Below, piece by piece: positions 23,101-35,951 of a stretch of 64,000 bases of DNA. The position numbers were made by a program, and so were the translations under genes. The notes below the pieces were generated by a model. The model was not told the origin of the DNA, ran no database searches, and saw only the letters and a program-made list of their open reading frames with translations. Every line of letters starts with the position of its first letter. Positions within the stretch are counted from its first letter, which is position 1. Source of the DNA: Amaranthus tricolor (Eukaryota > Streptophyta > Magnoliopsida > Caryophyllales > Amaranthaceae); the NCBI RefSeq assembly GCF_026212465.1, contig NC_080056.1, positions 19,111,246 through 19,175,245 on the forward strand, written 5' to 3'.

Positions 23101-23867
23101 CTATCTGTGCTTGCGTTTTATGAAATCATCTTATGTTGATTTATGATATAATGCTATCTAGTAGTTGGTCTTATAATATTTGATGTTAGTTACTGACGTG
23201 TACGTGTTTGTGTTTATGTTTGATTGTTGATGACTTTCTATGATTGTCCTGCTATGACGCATTGGCCTTTGGTCTAATGTCGAGCAGCAGGAGGATTATA
23301 GACTGGCGTAGCAGGTATTGGAGCTTCTTTTGCATTGCATTGCATTTGGGGAGAGTGATGAGGGCGAAGCATAACCTGTGTCATGCCGCCATCTTTCGAT
23401 TATGTAGCTCTTGTTATCTTTTGTAAACTTTGGTTGTATATGTTTTGTTACGAGGCCTTGTTTCCTCCCTCGTATATTTGTATTCCGCTGCGTAGTTTAT
23501 AATTCTGTATGGCTTTAAGGAGTTAAGTCATTTTTTTTTAAAAAACGCAAACGTCGACACTGGAACCACGATCCATATTTAGCATGTTGATTTGAGAGGC
23601 CGGCGACGAATCATTCCGCCGTGACATAGTTTTGATAGACCGTTAGTGCTTTTACTTGATTAGCTTTTTAATTAACTTTTGTTTTTCTACAAAAACGCCC
23701 AGTTTTAAGGCAGATGCTGCCAAAATTTCCACTCACTTAGCTTTTTAAAGTTAATAATTAAAGTTTATCTAAATTCTTTCCCTTTGACTTTTATGTAACA
23801 CCCGAATTTCCTCCCGTCCTTTACGGTTTTGGTTTCGTTAAGGGGTCGGAAATTCTGGGGTGTTACA
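20170..23867 (+). repeat. LARD 3' LTR
   Basis: 3698 bp, nearly identical to the 5' LTR. Most of the differences noted are C/T or G/A transitions, as expected from loss of methylated cytosines. Confidence 0.93.
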
Positions 23868-24535
23868 CATGTTGTGGACGGTAGATCGACTACCAAACGA
23901 GTCACAGGATTACTCACAGAGTACCCATGCAAACTTATGATATGAGTTTGAAATTGATTTGGATCCATTGAGATCTTATGATTTATGATGAAAAATGAGA
24001 ACTCGAAATGACTATAGAACCATTGAATTGGGTTTGAATGATAATATGAATTATCAGATAAAAAAGCATATTTCAAAATGAATTTACTTAAATCAAAAAG
24101 GTTTTAATAACTTGTTTGACGGATACTAGTGTGTTTATACTTAGCCTTTTTGTTGATACTATGCTTTGTATGTTTTTCCAATGGTTTTGTTTTTAGAGTA
24201 AACCCCTACGGCAGCTCGATGGAGAATGGATATACGAGCAGTAGATGAACCCGAGTTGGAGTATGACTCCCCTTTTGTTTAGATCTCTTATTGTAATTGA
24301 GAGACTATTAGTTTAGTTTTTTAGATTTACACTATTTTAAGGATGTAATTTGAACTTTGGACTTATTTCTATTTGGTTATAATTTTCCTTTATTTTGGAC
24401 AGTTAAGACTTCTTTTATATTGCATTGGTTTCACCTTTAAGTAACCCCTTAATTGTGTTGGCAAAATTAAGTTTCCGCTTTTGATTAATACTAGATTCCA
24501 GTTAGTGTTTGCCTTCATAATTCGTGGCGGTTACA
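23868..24535 (+). repeat. LTR-like repeat, copy A, right part
   Basis: Continues copy A after the LARD and aligns with 28518-29215 of copy B. It ends TTCGTGGCGGTTACA, against TTCGAGGCGGTTACA in copy B, which looks like the 3' end of an LTR. It carries the counterpart of the small reading frame described at 28868, but its start codon is ACG here. Confidence 0.75.
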
Positions 24536-25001
24536 CACGATCTCATATTCAACTAAATAAACATTATATTCATTTTAATTCAATGTGTGTGTGTGTGTGT
24601 TATTATTATCATCAGTATTATTTACTATAATTATTATAAGTACTACTGCTATTATGTTGGAGAGAAATGATATACTAAGAATTGACCTTAATATTTAAAG
24701 AGTACTATTTTATTTGTTTTGCAATTATAACTTAATTTTTTTATTTACTAAATTAGATTTATTATAAATTTTTTGTTATACACTTTCACAACTTTATAAA
24801 TATACACAATATGGCTTTACTAAAATAATTCAAACCAAATAAGCACTTATCCAAATTAATAGTTTAAATATTAAACAAAATCTTTAAAGAAATCATGTAA
24901 TTTCAAACGTTAATTTCGTTAATAAATTTTAATAATTTTAGTTTAAAACGGTAAACAAAGAGTTTAAAATTGCACATATTACTAAGGGCTTTTACTTATT
25001 A
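24536..25001. other. AT-rich spacer, no gene seen
   Basis: Contains a short (GT)n run at about 24584-24600. Otherwise featureless. Confidence 0.6.
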
Positions 25002-25103
25002 CTCCCTCCGTTTTCGAAAGTCCTTCCCATTTTTCCCATTTGGAAATTTTTAAAAGGTCTTATTTAGAATCTTTCTATTTTGGGATATTTTTTTGACAGA
25101 AAT

Positions 25104-28100
25104 TGAAACAGTCGTATTATTAGGAGATTTCATTAGTCGTTTTTAACGCCTAATTTTTTTCTTATATATTTGTTCGTTACTAATTATAATTGAATTAGTG
25201 AAGGTAGTAATTTGAAAAATCTCTACAATGATTAGAAACTTGTTAATTCGTAACGTGATAATGAATCGTAAGAAGTAACGTAAACTTTGGAGGTAAAACT
25301 TAAATTGAGCAACTATCCATAACAGTTCGAGAAAATTTTAATTATTACCCAAGCATATTATGTAACCATGATGGGAGTAAATTAAATATTCCACACATAT
25401 ACAATTGATTTTTAAACATGAAGTACAAGTTACATAACTTGTTACATGTACAACAATTTTTACCCAAACCTTAAACTATCTTAGATAAACCTTTCCTACA
25501 CTATAATAGATCAAATGATGGACAAAAATCACTAAAAAAACAACCCCAACCAGCCATGTTAATGCTGTCCTACTCCCCCTTATAGCCTTTGTATATTTAC
25601 ATACACAAGCTAAAAACTCTACCCAAGAACCCCTTTTGTTCTACCCAAAGCTTGTGCATCATTACAAGCATGCAAGAGGAAAATATTTGAAGCGAAAACA
25701 CTCTATTTTCTGAATAATTATTTAGCCATAAACCCCAACACATTGCTCCCAAGTTCATCCATGAACAAACACTAGAATCCTTCAAACTTTTAATAACTAA
25801 AACACCTTCTTTTCTCATCAAATCTCCTTTAAAAACCCATCTAAAACTTCTGAAAATTTATGTTTATAAACTCAATCTCCCATAAAAATAATCTTCATCT
25901 TAAGAGCATTCCACAGACACCAAACTTGAAGAAATCCACCAAGTATAGAGTAAGTTATGTTCATTTCTTTATTCCACTAGTTTTTGTTAAAACTTGTTCA
26001 TGTAAAATATTTTTTTTTACATGAATCTTTCTATCATTATACAATGAGTATTTTATCTCTAAACTAAGAAAATCATCACTTATAAATCTATAAAAATAGG
26101 CCATAATAGAAAGTACGAAGATGTATTTCCACAAACATATAAATTTTGTTACTTAAAGGATTCAAATAAAATTATGGGACTTAACTAAGTATGTTGCTCA
26201 ACATAATAAGTATACTCCAAATATGTTAAAATCATCACAATTATTAGGCTAACAACTCTAACTAGGAAAAGTGCATGTTAGAAATCCAAAATTATTATTG
26301 ATTTTTGGATGAATGCAATATGTTTAGTTAAAGAGTTGGAGTTGAGACTTGAAGGGCCAGGACCCGAAGTTAGAATCATTTCTAAGAATGCGTAGGAGCT
26401 TACGGAATAATTATATAGGCTTGGAGTCGTATGTCACATGGGCTGATTTATAAAGGATTTAAGAACAAGTTGGAAAAGTTTGTGTATAAACTTGTTTTTA
26501 AAAAAATAAAATTCCAAAAGAGAAGTTCTTAAATCTTGAAAAATAATGTCAAAATGATAAATTTGAGTATGAAATAATTTATTACATGTATTATTATTGT
26601 GGGCATTATGCATGTAGATTTTATGAATTATTGTATGTTTAAAGGTATGTTTAACACTACTTTGTGAAAGTTATTGTGATGAAAATGATTATATGAATTT
26701 GAAAATATATAAAATTCATTTTAAAAGAAATTTCCATTAGCTATATGTTAAGAAAATTTCTTGGATACTTTTTGTTGAGATTATTCGTTAAATTGATATT
26801 TTAATGGATTTTAAGGTGTTAAATATTCTTATTATAAAACATGGTATCAGATGAACTCTTCATCATCAAAAATAATTAATAAAAATATATTATAATATCT
26901 CCAAAAAGATTTGGCCAGAACATATTTAGTTTGGAATTTTATTTTTTTTTGAATAATTGTTAAATTGTTTAACGGTAAATTGTAAAATGGTAAAATATAA
27001 AATAATTACCAAACAAAGACATATTGACTCGAAATTTTTATCACATACTCATATGGACAGTAGGTAAAATTGGTAAAAGTTTGGGAAGGTTTCGTTGACA
27101 TTTAAGGACCTTAATAAGTTTTACTTGGTTATTAATAATCGGTAAGTTTGAAAACGGTAAAATATAAAATAAATAGTAAATGACATCTTTTGGACATGAA
27201 ACTTTTATGAGACACTTATATAAACAGTAGATACATGTTTAAAAATTAATATAGATTTTCGTGACCATATATGAACTTAAATAAATTTTATTCGGTTTAT
27301 CGATAAACTAACGATATTAATTATTAAAAATACCCAACATGATTTTTAATGATTATTTAAAATTCTATACCCCTTAAAATAGCTTCTAAAATATCATATA
27401 AATTTTTAATAAATTTTTATAATATTTTATTCGGACTCGAATAATTTTAAACCTATTTTATTCTATTTATCGATAAAATGTCTATACAAAATAATAAAAC
27501 ATCATACGTGAGTTTTATAAGTTCAAATGGCCTAATAAACATATTATATGACTTCTAAAACTTTGGTATAATTTTATAAAATAAATTATTAATTATTTAC
27601 TAATTTATGAAATTAATAGATAATGTTTATTTATTAAATGGTGTAATATTGTTAATTAAATTTGGGTAAAAAAAGACCTATATAAAAAATTTATAATTAT
27701 ATTAATAACCTACTGCCTCATAGTATATATTAATTTTAAATTAGATGGTTTATAAATTTTACGGATTTAAGACACCATTTAAATAACGGTAAATACCCAA
27801 AGTGTCGAAAATAATTGTAAGATCGTTATAAATTCGCATAACCAATTATAATCTGATGGGACAACCTTGAATTCATTTTAAATGTATTATAATGATTTGA
27901 TTAATTTGGGCCTTGTTGGAGAATTAATATGTACTTTGTAAATCAATTATCGATTTTATTACCGACAAAACTATCTCATATTGAAGAAAATAGTATTTTA
28001 TGAAATCTTCTTTCGTAATGATTTTATAGACTTTAGAATCATATTCTAGTTGTTTTGAATGAATTTCAAAACCCTTTTAAGTTATATTTAACTTTAAGAA

Positions 28101-29215
28101 GGATTGAAACGAAACATTTTAGTGGTTTCCTTAAAAAAATCGTATTGAACTTTAATCAGTTTTTGTTACGATGCATTTCCATACATGCTAGTGATGCCCC
28201 AATATAATACAAAGGTTATGTTTAATGATATGATTATGCTAAGCATGTTTTACCCATGTGGAAAATATTATGATTTGATTTTGCTAAGTCGCAAATAAAG
28301 TATGTTTTGCTATGTTTAAATTAAAGATGTTTATCATATGGAAAAAGTTAATATTTTTGACTTTCAAATGCTATTAAAATTACAAGATATATATTATGTA
28401 CAAAAAATGTTTTAGCCTAAATGACGGGTACATATGCCACAGCAAATGTTGTGTGCATGATTAAACGACACTCACCAATGCTGAGCGCGTATTGTTCACA
28501 ATACCATTGTGTTACACTTGCCGAACATGTCGCGGACGGTAGACTGACTACCAAACGAGTCACGGGATGACTCACAGAGTACCCATGTAAACTTATGATA
28601 TGAGTTTGAAATTGATTTGGATCCATTGAGATCTTATGATTTATGATGAACAAATGAGAATTTGAAATGACTATAGAGCCATTGAACTGGATTTGAATCA
28701 TAATATGATTTATCAAATGAAAAAGCATATTTCAAAATGAATTTACTCAAATAAAAAAAGGTTTTAATAACTTGTTTGACGGACACTAGTGTGTTTATAC
28801 TCAACCTTTTTGCTGATACTATGCTTTGTATGTTTTTCCAATGGTTTTGTTTTTAGAGTAAACCCCTATGGCACCTCAACAGAGAATGGATATGCGAGCG
28901 GAAAATGAACCCGAGTTGGAGTATGACTCCCCTTTTGTTTAGATCTCTTTATTGTATTTAAGAGACTATTAGTTTAGATTTACACTATTTTAAGGATGTA
29001 ATTTGAACTTTGGACTTATTTCGATTTGGTTGTAATTTTCCTATATTTTGGACAGTTAAGACTTCTGTTATATTGCTTTGGTTTGGTACAAGTATTATAC
29101 TTGGATTTGGTTTGATCTTTAAGTAACCCCTTAATTGTGTTGCCAAAAGTAAGCTTCCGCTTGATTAATATTAAATTGCAGTTTGTGTTTGCCTTCATAA
29201 TTCGAGGCGGTTACA
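25104..29215 (+). repeat. LTR-like repeat, copy B (probable solo LTR) inside the mariner element
   Basis: Homologous to copy A, uninterrupted by the LARD. It starts TGAAACAG, ends GGCGGTTACA, and is bounded by GAAAT on both sides (25099-25103 and 29216-29220), consistent with a 5-bp target duplication. That supports a solo LTR of about 4.1 kb formed by LTR-LTR recombination. The left boundary rests only on the 5-bp match and the TG start, and is uncertain. Compared with copy A it has about 350 bp extra near 26150-26505. No gag or pol sequence is present. Confidence 0.55.
28868..28942 (+). other. 24-codon reading frame within copy B
   Basis: Starts ATGGCACCTCAACAG and encodes MAPQQRMD...ELEYDSPFV, then TAG. 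A splice-acceptor-like TTTTGTTTTTAG precedes it by about 12 bp. The C-terminal half is identical in copy A (24242-24282). It is probably a conserved piece of the repeat, and whether it is translated is unknown. Confidence 0.3.
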
Positions 29216-29573
29216 GAAATACCCTTATACAAAATCTTGAAATTACATATTGTGCCATGTATTTTACCAATATGTCCTTACTTTTTATGATTTTGGGCAT
29301 GAAAATACCCAAAATTAGAACCTTCCTACACGTTATTCCATGTGCTCATAAATGCTAGTTTCATGATTCTTTTACGCCACTCCATCTTCTTTCTCACTGC
29401 TCCCTTTCATTTTCTATTTTCTCTGTACTCATAAAACTCAGATCTGTTGAATTACCTTCATCTATTGTGGTTTATTTCTTCAAATTTAATTCCTTTCATT
29501 TTATTCCCTTTAAAACGAGATAAATTTTAGATTTTTTGCCCAAAAAATTCGAAACACCCTTTGGTTTATTTTA

Positions 29574-29990
29574 ATGGCTTCTTATTATAGAGATCATCCT
29601 TTAATAGTGGATGGTAATTGTGAATGGGGTTCTCAGTGTTGATGTTCTTTGAATGGTAGGTGACATTCTTATTCCATTGATCTTCTTAAAAGAATTGTAT
29701 CTTCTGCTGAAATGGAAACAAGATTTTTAAAAGATATTGAAGATAATTAATGCTACTTCTACCCTTGTTGAAGTAGAAGAAGATCTTCATTCAAAAAAGT
29801 CCCCTATTACTTTAGTTGTTCCTGAAACACCACAAGATCCTAAGAAGAATAAGTCTTCTAGACAAATTTGCAAAAAGAAGTATTGCTTCTTCTAGCAAAC
29901 ATGAAAATGGGGTAAATCTAAAACCTAAATCAAATATAATTAAACCCAAGGTGAGGTTGGTTGATTTATTTAAACGTTCGTAAATATTGA
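29574..29990 (+). other. Coding-like island in the mariner element, unrecognised
   Basis: After an ATG at 29574 the translation reads MASYYRDHPLIVDGNCEWGS. It then continues through stops and frame changes with plausible protein-like segments (SIDLLKRIVSSAEMETRFLK, SKKSPITLVVPETPQDPKKN). It could be a gene fragment captured by the transposon or an old part of it. I do not recognise a family. Confidence 0.3.
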
Positions 29991-30499
29991 CTATTGCTGT
30001 TGGATTTTTTTTTGGTTGATGTTGCTCGAAATTGGCTGATTTTAAAGTTGTGATATTGTTTGTTTATTTGGTTGTTGCTTCGAAAATGGAAAACTGTTGT
30101 CTTGGTAATGTTAATCTTGAATTTTTTTTTGGTGTTATGATATTTTAACTGTAAGTTGATGTTAATTTTTAAAATGGAGTACTGTAAATTTGGAGTACTA
30201 TTATGATATTCGGTTGGCTGATTTTTCGATGTTTGTAAATATAGAGTACTGTTGTGATATTTAAAATGGAGTACTATTGTGTTGTGATATTTAAACTATA
30301 AGTTGATGTTGATTTTTTTTTTTTTTGGTGTTTATAAAATGCAGTACCATTGTACATGTATGTATGGGTTGATTCTTAATTTTAGGTTTTTGATATCTTG
30401 ATTCTTCGACAAATTTAGTATTGTTGGGTTTTTGTGTTGAATATGTTAATTAGCTTTTTATGATAAGTGAATGTCGATCTTGGATTTTTATGATACATG

Positions 30500-30830
30500 A
30501 AAATGTCAATAAAGAGTCTTTAATAATGACAAGATAGACAAATGAGACTAATTATGAATTGTTGCCATTGTGTTTAAGTATGAGCTTAACACTTTCGGGT
30601 AGCTCATAATATAGCTTTAGTTTATCATTTGATGATTATTGGGGACTAACGGAGACAATGTTAACCTATATAATGTCGATGATGAGTCAATAATAATGAG
30701 AAAATATACTAATATGGCTAATTACGAATTGTTGTCATTGTGTTAGAACTTAGAATTTGATTTTAACACTTTCGGGTAGCTCGTAATGTAGCCTTTGTAT
30801 ATTATTCGATGATTGATGGGGACTAACTAA
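30500..30830 (+). repeat. Diverged tandem repeat, about 175-bp unit
   Basis: Two units share AATTATGAATTGTTG(C/T)CATTGTGTT, AACACTTTCGGGTAGCTC and GATGATT-A-TGGGGACTAAC (30530-30650 and 30700-30826). Confidence 0.7.
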
Positions 30831-30949
30831 GACATGTGTATGCAAAAGTCTTTTTCATTAAGAGATAAAGCATTATAACTTGGACATGATTATAAATTGA
30901 TTCTAAACAATTGGTTCATATATTCCTCTCCATATGCCATTGCAATGCA

Positions 30950-32400
30950 ATCATTAACAGCCCATCTGGGTGCTTATACTTGTTTTGGTAGGATGCCATT
31001 ATCTTCAAGCGGTTTCTTTTGTTCTGGGGAACGTCACCCTTTTTCCTTGAGTATCTCATTCATCACATATTGTAAGGACATCCACACATTGCTAAGTGTT
31101 TTCGGATGTAATTCAAGAAAGGCTTCCTGAACTGCTTCTACTAACTTCTAAATACACTTTGGCATCTTTTTATGCATTAATGATTGAATACTCTAAAAAT
31201 ACCCAAATCCAATATGTTGCAATCTGGACTGTTTGGTGGCTGTTGAGTTAAAATAAATGTAAAACCATCTTATTTATAATGTGCTTGCCATTCAACATGG
31301 TCTTGAGTAATGTGTTCCTTGCAATTATCTTGTTGAATAAAATGATTTTCTCTCCTTCACTAGGCCACTTTGACTTGATTGCTGGAAGTATTTTATTAAT
31401 TAGCATTTGCCTTGTTGCTTGCTTGTTGACTGATTCTATGGGTTTTGTTTCAATCACCCCCTTTGGTCTATTCTTTGAAGCCCTTTTTGTAAGTGCTTCT
31501 TCGATGAAGGGAAAAATTCCTATCTTACCGTCGAAAGTACATTCACCCATTTGGTTCCATCTAGGTCTTGCCACACAACCCATAAACATAATTTTAGGAA
31601 TGATTTTGGATGATTTACCACTTCTGTCAGGTTTAGGTTCATTTTTTGCAAGATAAACTTGCTGTGATTTTCTTGACAAGTAAAATTCATCGATATGAAC
31701 AAAGTCATATAGAAATTTGTATTGTGGTTGAATTGGAATCGAATCTTGTACAAGTAAACTAATAATCAAATGAATTCTTACCAGCTTATTATCCTCTGAA
31801 ATTTCTGGATGCATTGCATTAGTGTGAGGATTTAATTCCCCTCTTTTGATCATCTTCCATACAGTGGATGGTGCTAAGTTGAGTTTACTTGCCAAGTCTC
31901 TTATGCACGTGCTATCACCCATTTGAATGCTTGCGATACTTTCATATGGGACTGTAATTCTTTTTCTTCCACACTTGTGATAGCTATGATCTAAATCATA
32001 CTTTTGGGATGTTTGCTTTTGTTTCTCGGCCTTGTTCCATAAATAGCTTATGGTCCTTCGGGAATAACCAAACTTCTCCGCCGTCTTGTTAATTAAACCA
32101 TGAGGAAGATTTCCAGCAACAAATATGTTAAGTAAGTGTAGTAAAATTTCTTGTCGCATTTGATTGTTCAATCTCGGCTTATGATGAGTTGGCTGATTTT
32201 CATCTGGTTCATTATGATTGGTTTTACAATTTCGTTTTGAATTGGATCATTTGCAATGGGTGACAATGGTGGGGGACCGTTGAGGTCTAAAAGAGGCTCT
32301 AAGTCCCCTATTTCTTTATTGTGTAAAGCTTCTACTTCCATTAATACATCCTCTTCCCCATCAGAATCACCATATAATGTTGCACTGTTTTCAGATTCAA
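30950..32400 (-). pseudogene. Mariner-like transposase (plant DD39D type), frameshifted
   Basis: The protein would cut the mariner element at its inverted repeats and reinsert it at TA. An open stretch at 32171-31248, extending upstream without a stop to about 32255, holds an N-terminal helix-turn-helix part (EKFGYSRRTISYLWNKAEKQ, LAPSTVWKMIKRGE). The catalytic region follows: VHIDEFYLSRKSQQVYL with the first Asp, then KIMFMGCVARPRW, DGKIGIFPFIEEA, KNRPKGVIETKPI and LPAIKSKWPSEGEKI. The segment with the second catalytic Asp (IQQDN) is present, but a one-base shift near 31340 puts it in another frame, and a stop follows near 31260. The C-terminal part continues to about 30950 (PPNSPDCNILDLG, VWMSLQYVMNEILKEKG) with further stops. 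Not functional. Confidence 0.88.
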
Positions 32401-33005
32401 ATCTGAAAAATCATCAATTATGAAACAAATGAGTAAAAAGCCAAAACTGAAGCCTGTGTTGATTGAGTATTGATGTTGATTATTGCTCTAAGTACTCTGT
32501 TGCTGCTGATATTGTAAAAAGTTCATTAGACTATTTCAAGTTTCAGATTTTGATTTTGTAAAGGTTCAAGTTATTGTTTCAAGTTTCTGATTCTAATTTT
32601 GTAAAGGTTTAAGTTATTGTTGATGTATTTGAGGATAATTTTCGTATTTATAGTGTAAATTGGGGTTGATATTTGATTTAAGCTTAATCCATGTACATGT
32701 TCATCTATAGGCTGATGTGTTAGTAAACTCTCATTGTAATTGGCTATTTTATTTTGCTCAAGATTAAGAGCTTTAATTTTTTTTTGTTTTATTTTGACAA
32801 TCATAAATGTAAAAAATCTTTGGTATACCTTCAATAAAATTAGATTTGTACACAATGATTCAACTATTTAATGATTTTATTATTTTTAATTATATATTTC
32901 TTACTTTCTCTAATGTTCAATGATTAGCTTTTAATTATAGATTCCCCTTCCCTTGGTTCCTTCCCATATTCCAAATGGGAAGGACTTTCGAAAACAGAGG
33001 GAGTA

Positions 33006-33600
33006 TATTTTAGTGTACTTAGTATTCTTAAAATTATACCTTTACACCTTGTATATATGCTCTAAATCATTTAATACATTTCTCATTTCATTGAATGTTA
33101 ATTGTTAAAACATTGTTTGTTGATTCATGATTGATGATATTTAATCTGTTATAGGTTTCTCAACTCTTGTTGCAATTTAGGATTTTTGTTTTGATTGGAG
33201 GTTAATTTATAAATTTAGGTTTCATATATACAATTTGTTGGAATTTATTAGAGTTTCAATTGATTAGTAATTTAATTTTACATTGATTAAGGTACTTTGT
33301 TAAACTTTCTTGAAATAAGAGTTTAGATAATTGATTTATGGTTTTTGGCTATACATTTACAAATGGTGCATTAGTAATTTAATTCTATATTTTTATTTGA
33401 CAATGATATTCTACAATATCCATATTCTTTGATTTTATTTTGGATTTTGCCCTGAAGCCAATTAGGAGGGATTACTATTATCTAATGACTGCACATTGGA
33501 GGTCATAAAATTAGTTATTCAGTCTCAAAAATTTGGATAAGAACTCCTATTATATATCAAATTGAAAAAAAATATTTTCGAAATAAGTGAATACTAAATA
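33006..33600. other. AT-rich spacer, no gene seen
   Basis: No long reading frame and no repeat recognised. Confidence 0.5.
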
Positions 33601-33604
33601 AACA

Positions 33605-33690
33605 CAAATTCTTACTTGAGACTGTCTTTACAAAATACGTCTCAAGTTTGGACCAGCCCAATTATTAAATTTAAAAATAACTAACCTTTC
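33605..33690. repeat. MITE-like terminus (GAGACNGTCT type)
   Basis: TTCTTACTTGAGACTGTCTT with the near-palindrome CTTGAGAC...GTCTCAAG. The same wording (TTCTTATTTGAGACCGTCTT, then ...CCA-TTATTAA...AAAAATAACTA) opens the foldback at 39790. It is probably the left end of a Mutator-type MITE; the right end was not found. Confidence 0.5.
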
Positions 33691-33961
33691 TAAACAATGT
33701 TTTTTAATTTTCATTTTCAGTTTTCCTTTTTCTCTTTCCTGATAAAATTACTCATCTTCCTCTCTCAAACTTTATTTGTGGTTTTCAATCTCCATATTTC
33801 TCTCTCAAACTCCATTGTTTATTCTCTGTTTATCTTCTTCAACATTTGCAAAACCATCAAAGTTATGTATATATACTTCATCATTTTCGTTTTTAAAGCT
33901 TTCATTTTCAATTTTTTTGGGTTGATCGTGTTATATATTAGTTGGATTTACAATTTTCTGA

Positions 33962-34525
33962 TTTTTTTTTAAAATTAAGCTTCATGTGTGTAGTGATGTT
34001 GAATAAGACAACAATGTCTACTGTTTGGGAGAAATTAATAAATGCAATTGTGGTTATAACATAATATATTGGGACATATAACATAATATATTTGTAATTA
34101 TAACATAATATATTTGGGTTTATAACCATAATATATTTGGAGTCATAGCATAATACAGTTGGGGTTATAACAAAATATATGATTGCGGTTATAACGTAAT
34201 AGATTTGGGTTTATAACAGTATATATTTGTGATATAATACTACAAAATTGATATTATAATAATACAAGCAAATATATTATGTTATAAAACCTCAAATATA
34301 TTAAGTTTTAATTCCAATATAATGAGTTATAACCCCAAATATATTTTTTTATAACCACAAATATATCATGTTATAACTCCAAATATATTATGTGATAACC
34401 CCAAATATGTTATGTTATGACCCTAAATATAATATTTTAACCCCAAATTATAAAAAATAGCCATAATTGTCATCTTCAACATCATTGTTTTCCACCATTG
34501 ATAAGCCTTAATTTAAAAAAAATGA
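33962..34525. repeat. Foldback structure with inverted minisatellite arms
   Basis: Outer arms TTTTTTTTAAAATTAAGCTT (33964) and the complementary AAGCCTTAATTTAAAAAAAA (about 34504-34523), with TGATGTTGAA inside each, enclose about eight 20-25 bp units TTATAACATAATATATTTGGG on the left. The right half has the inverted units CCCAAATATATTATGTTATAA. The whole could fold into a long imperfect hairpin. No coding. Confidence 0.75.
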
Positions 34526-34890
34526 AAAAATTTGATTTATTACTTAATAATGTTTTATTTTGCATGGGAATAGACAGTTAATCAGAAAATTTTTCATCTT
34601 AAAAAAAGCAGTTTTTTACAGTTTTTTAAAAAACAATATTTTTTTAAAATAATATTTTATTTTAAAATTAAGATATGTACTAAAAAGGAACTGTGAATTG
34701 AACTCTTGAGAGCCTGGTAAATAAATATTAAAGTAGAATGAAGATTTTGAGAAAGGTATTTAAACAAGTAATAGAAATAACTTCTCCAACCACTAATTAA
34801 ATTATAAACAGGTAACTCCTTAAATCCGGTTACTATCGCAATAAATTATCATTTAGTTTTTGTTAAGAGACGTGATCATTAGATTAATTG

Positions 34891-35951
<1,061 letters not shown>

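Larger units (their letters stand above)
12253..23867 (+). mobile_element. Large LTR retrotransposon derivative (LARD), non-coding, probably Ty3/gypsy-related
   Basis: 11,615 bp. Two LTRs of about 3.7 kb (12253-15948 and 20170-23867) begin TGTAACACCCC and end GGGGTGTTACA. A perfect 5-bp target duplication CATGT flanks the element (12248-12252, 23868-23872). A primer-binding-like site (TGGTTACCAGAGCC) follows the 5' LTR. A polypurine tract (TTTTAAGGGGGG) preceded by CGGGGACGAAAC, a wording common at the 3' end of plant gypsy elements, precedes the 3' LTR. The 4.2-kb internal domain has no gag or pol. The LTRs differ by about 25 substitutions that I could count by eye (about 0.7 %), so insertion was recent and needed proteins from another element. 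Confidence 0.93.
25002..33003 (-). mobile_element. Mariner-like (Tc1/mariner) DNA transposon with a nested LTR-like insertion
   Basis: Terminal inverted repeats of about 30 bp, CTCCCTCCGTTTTCGAAAGT at 25002 and its inverted copy ending at 33003 (one mismatch, C/T, in the first ten bases), are flanked by the TA target duplication (25000-25001, 33004-33005). A plant mariner transposase pseudogene lies in the right half on the minus strand. Removing the nested repeat at 25104-29215 leaves about 3.9 kb, a normal size for a plant mariner element. This copy is inactive because the transposase is broken. Confidence 0.88.

Noticed and set aside
24536..25001. Copies A and B as the two LTRs of one element with a 570-bp interior
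   Set aside because: The mariner inverted repeat with its TA duplication starts at 25002, between A and B, so B lies inside a separate transposon.
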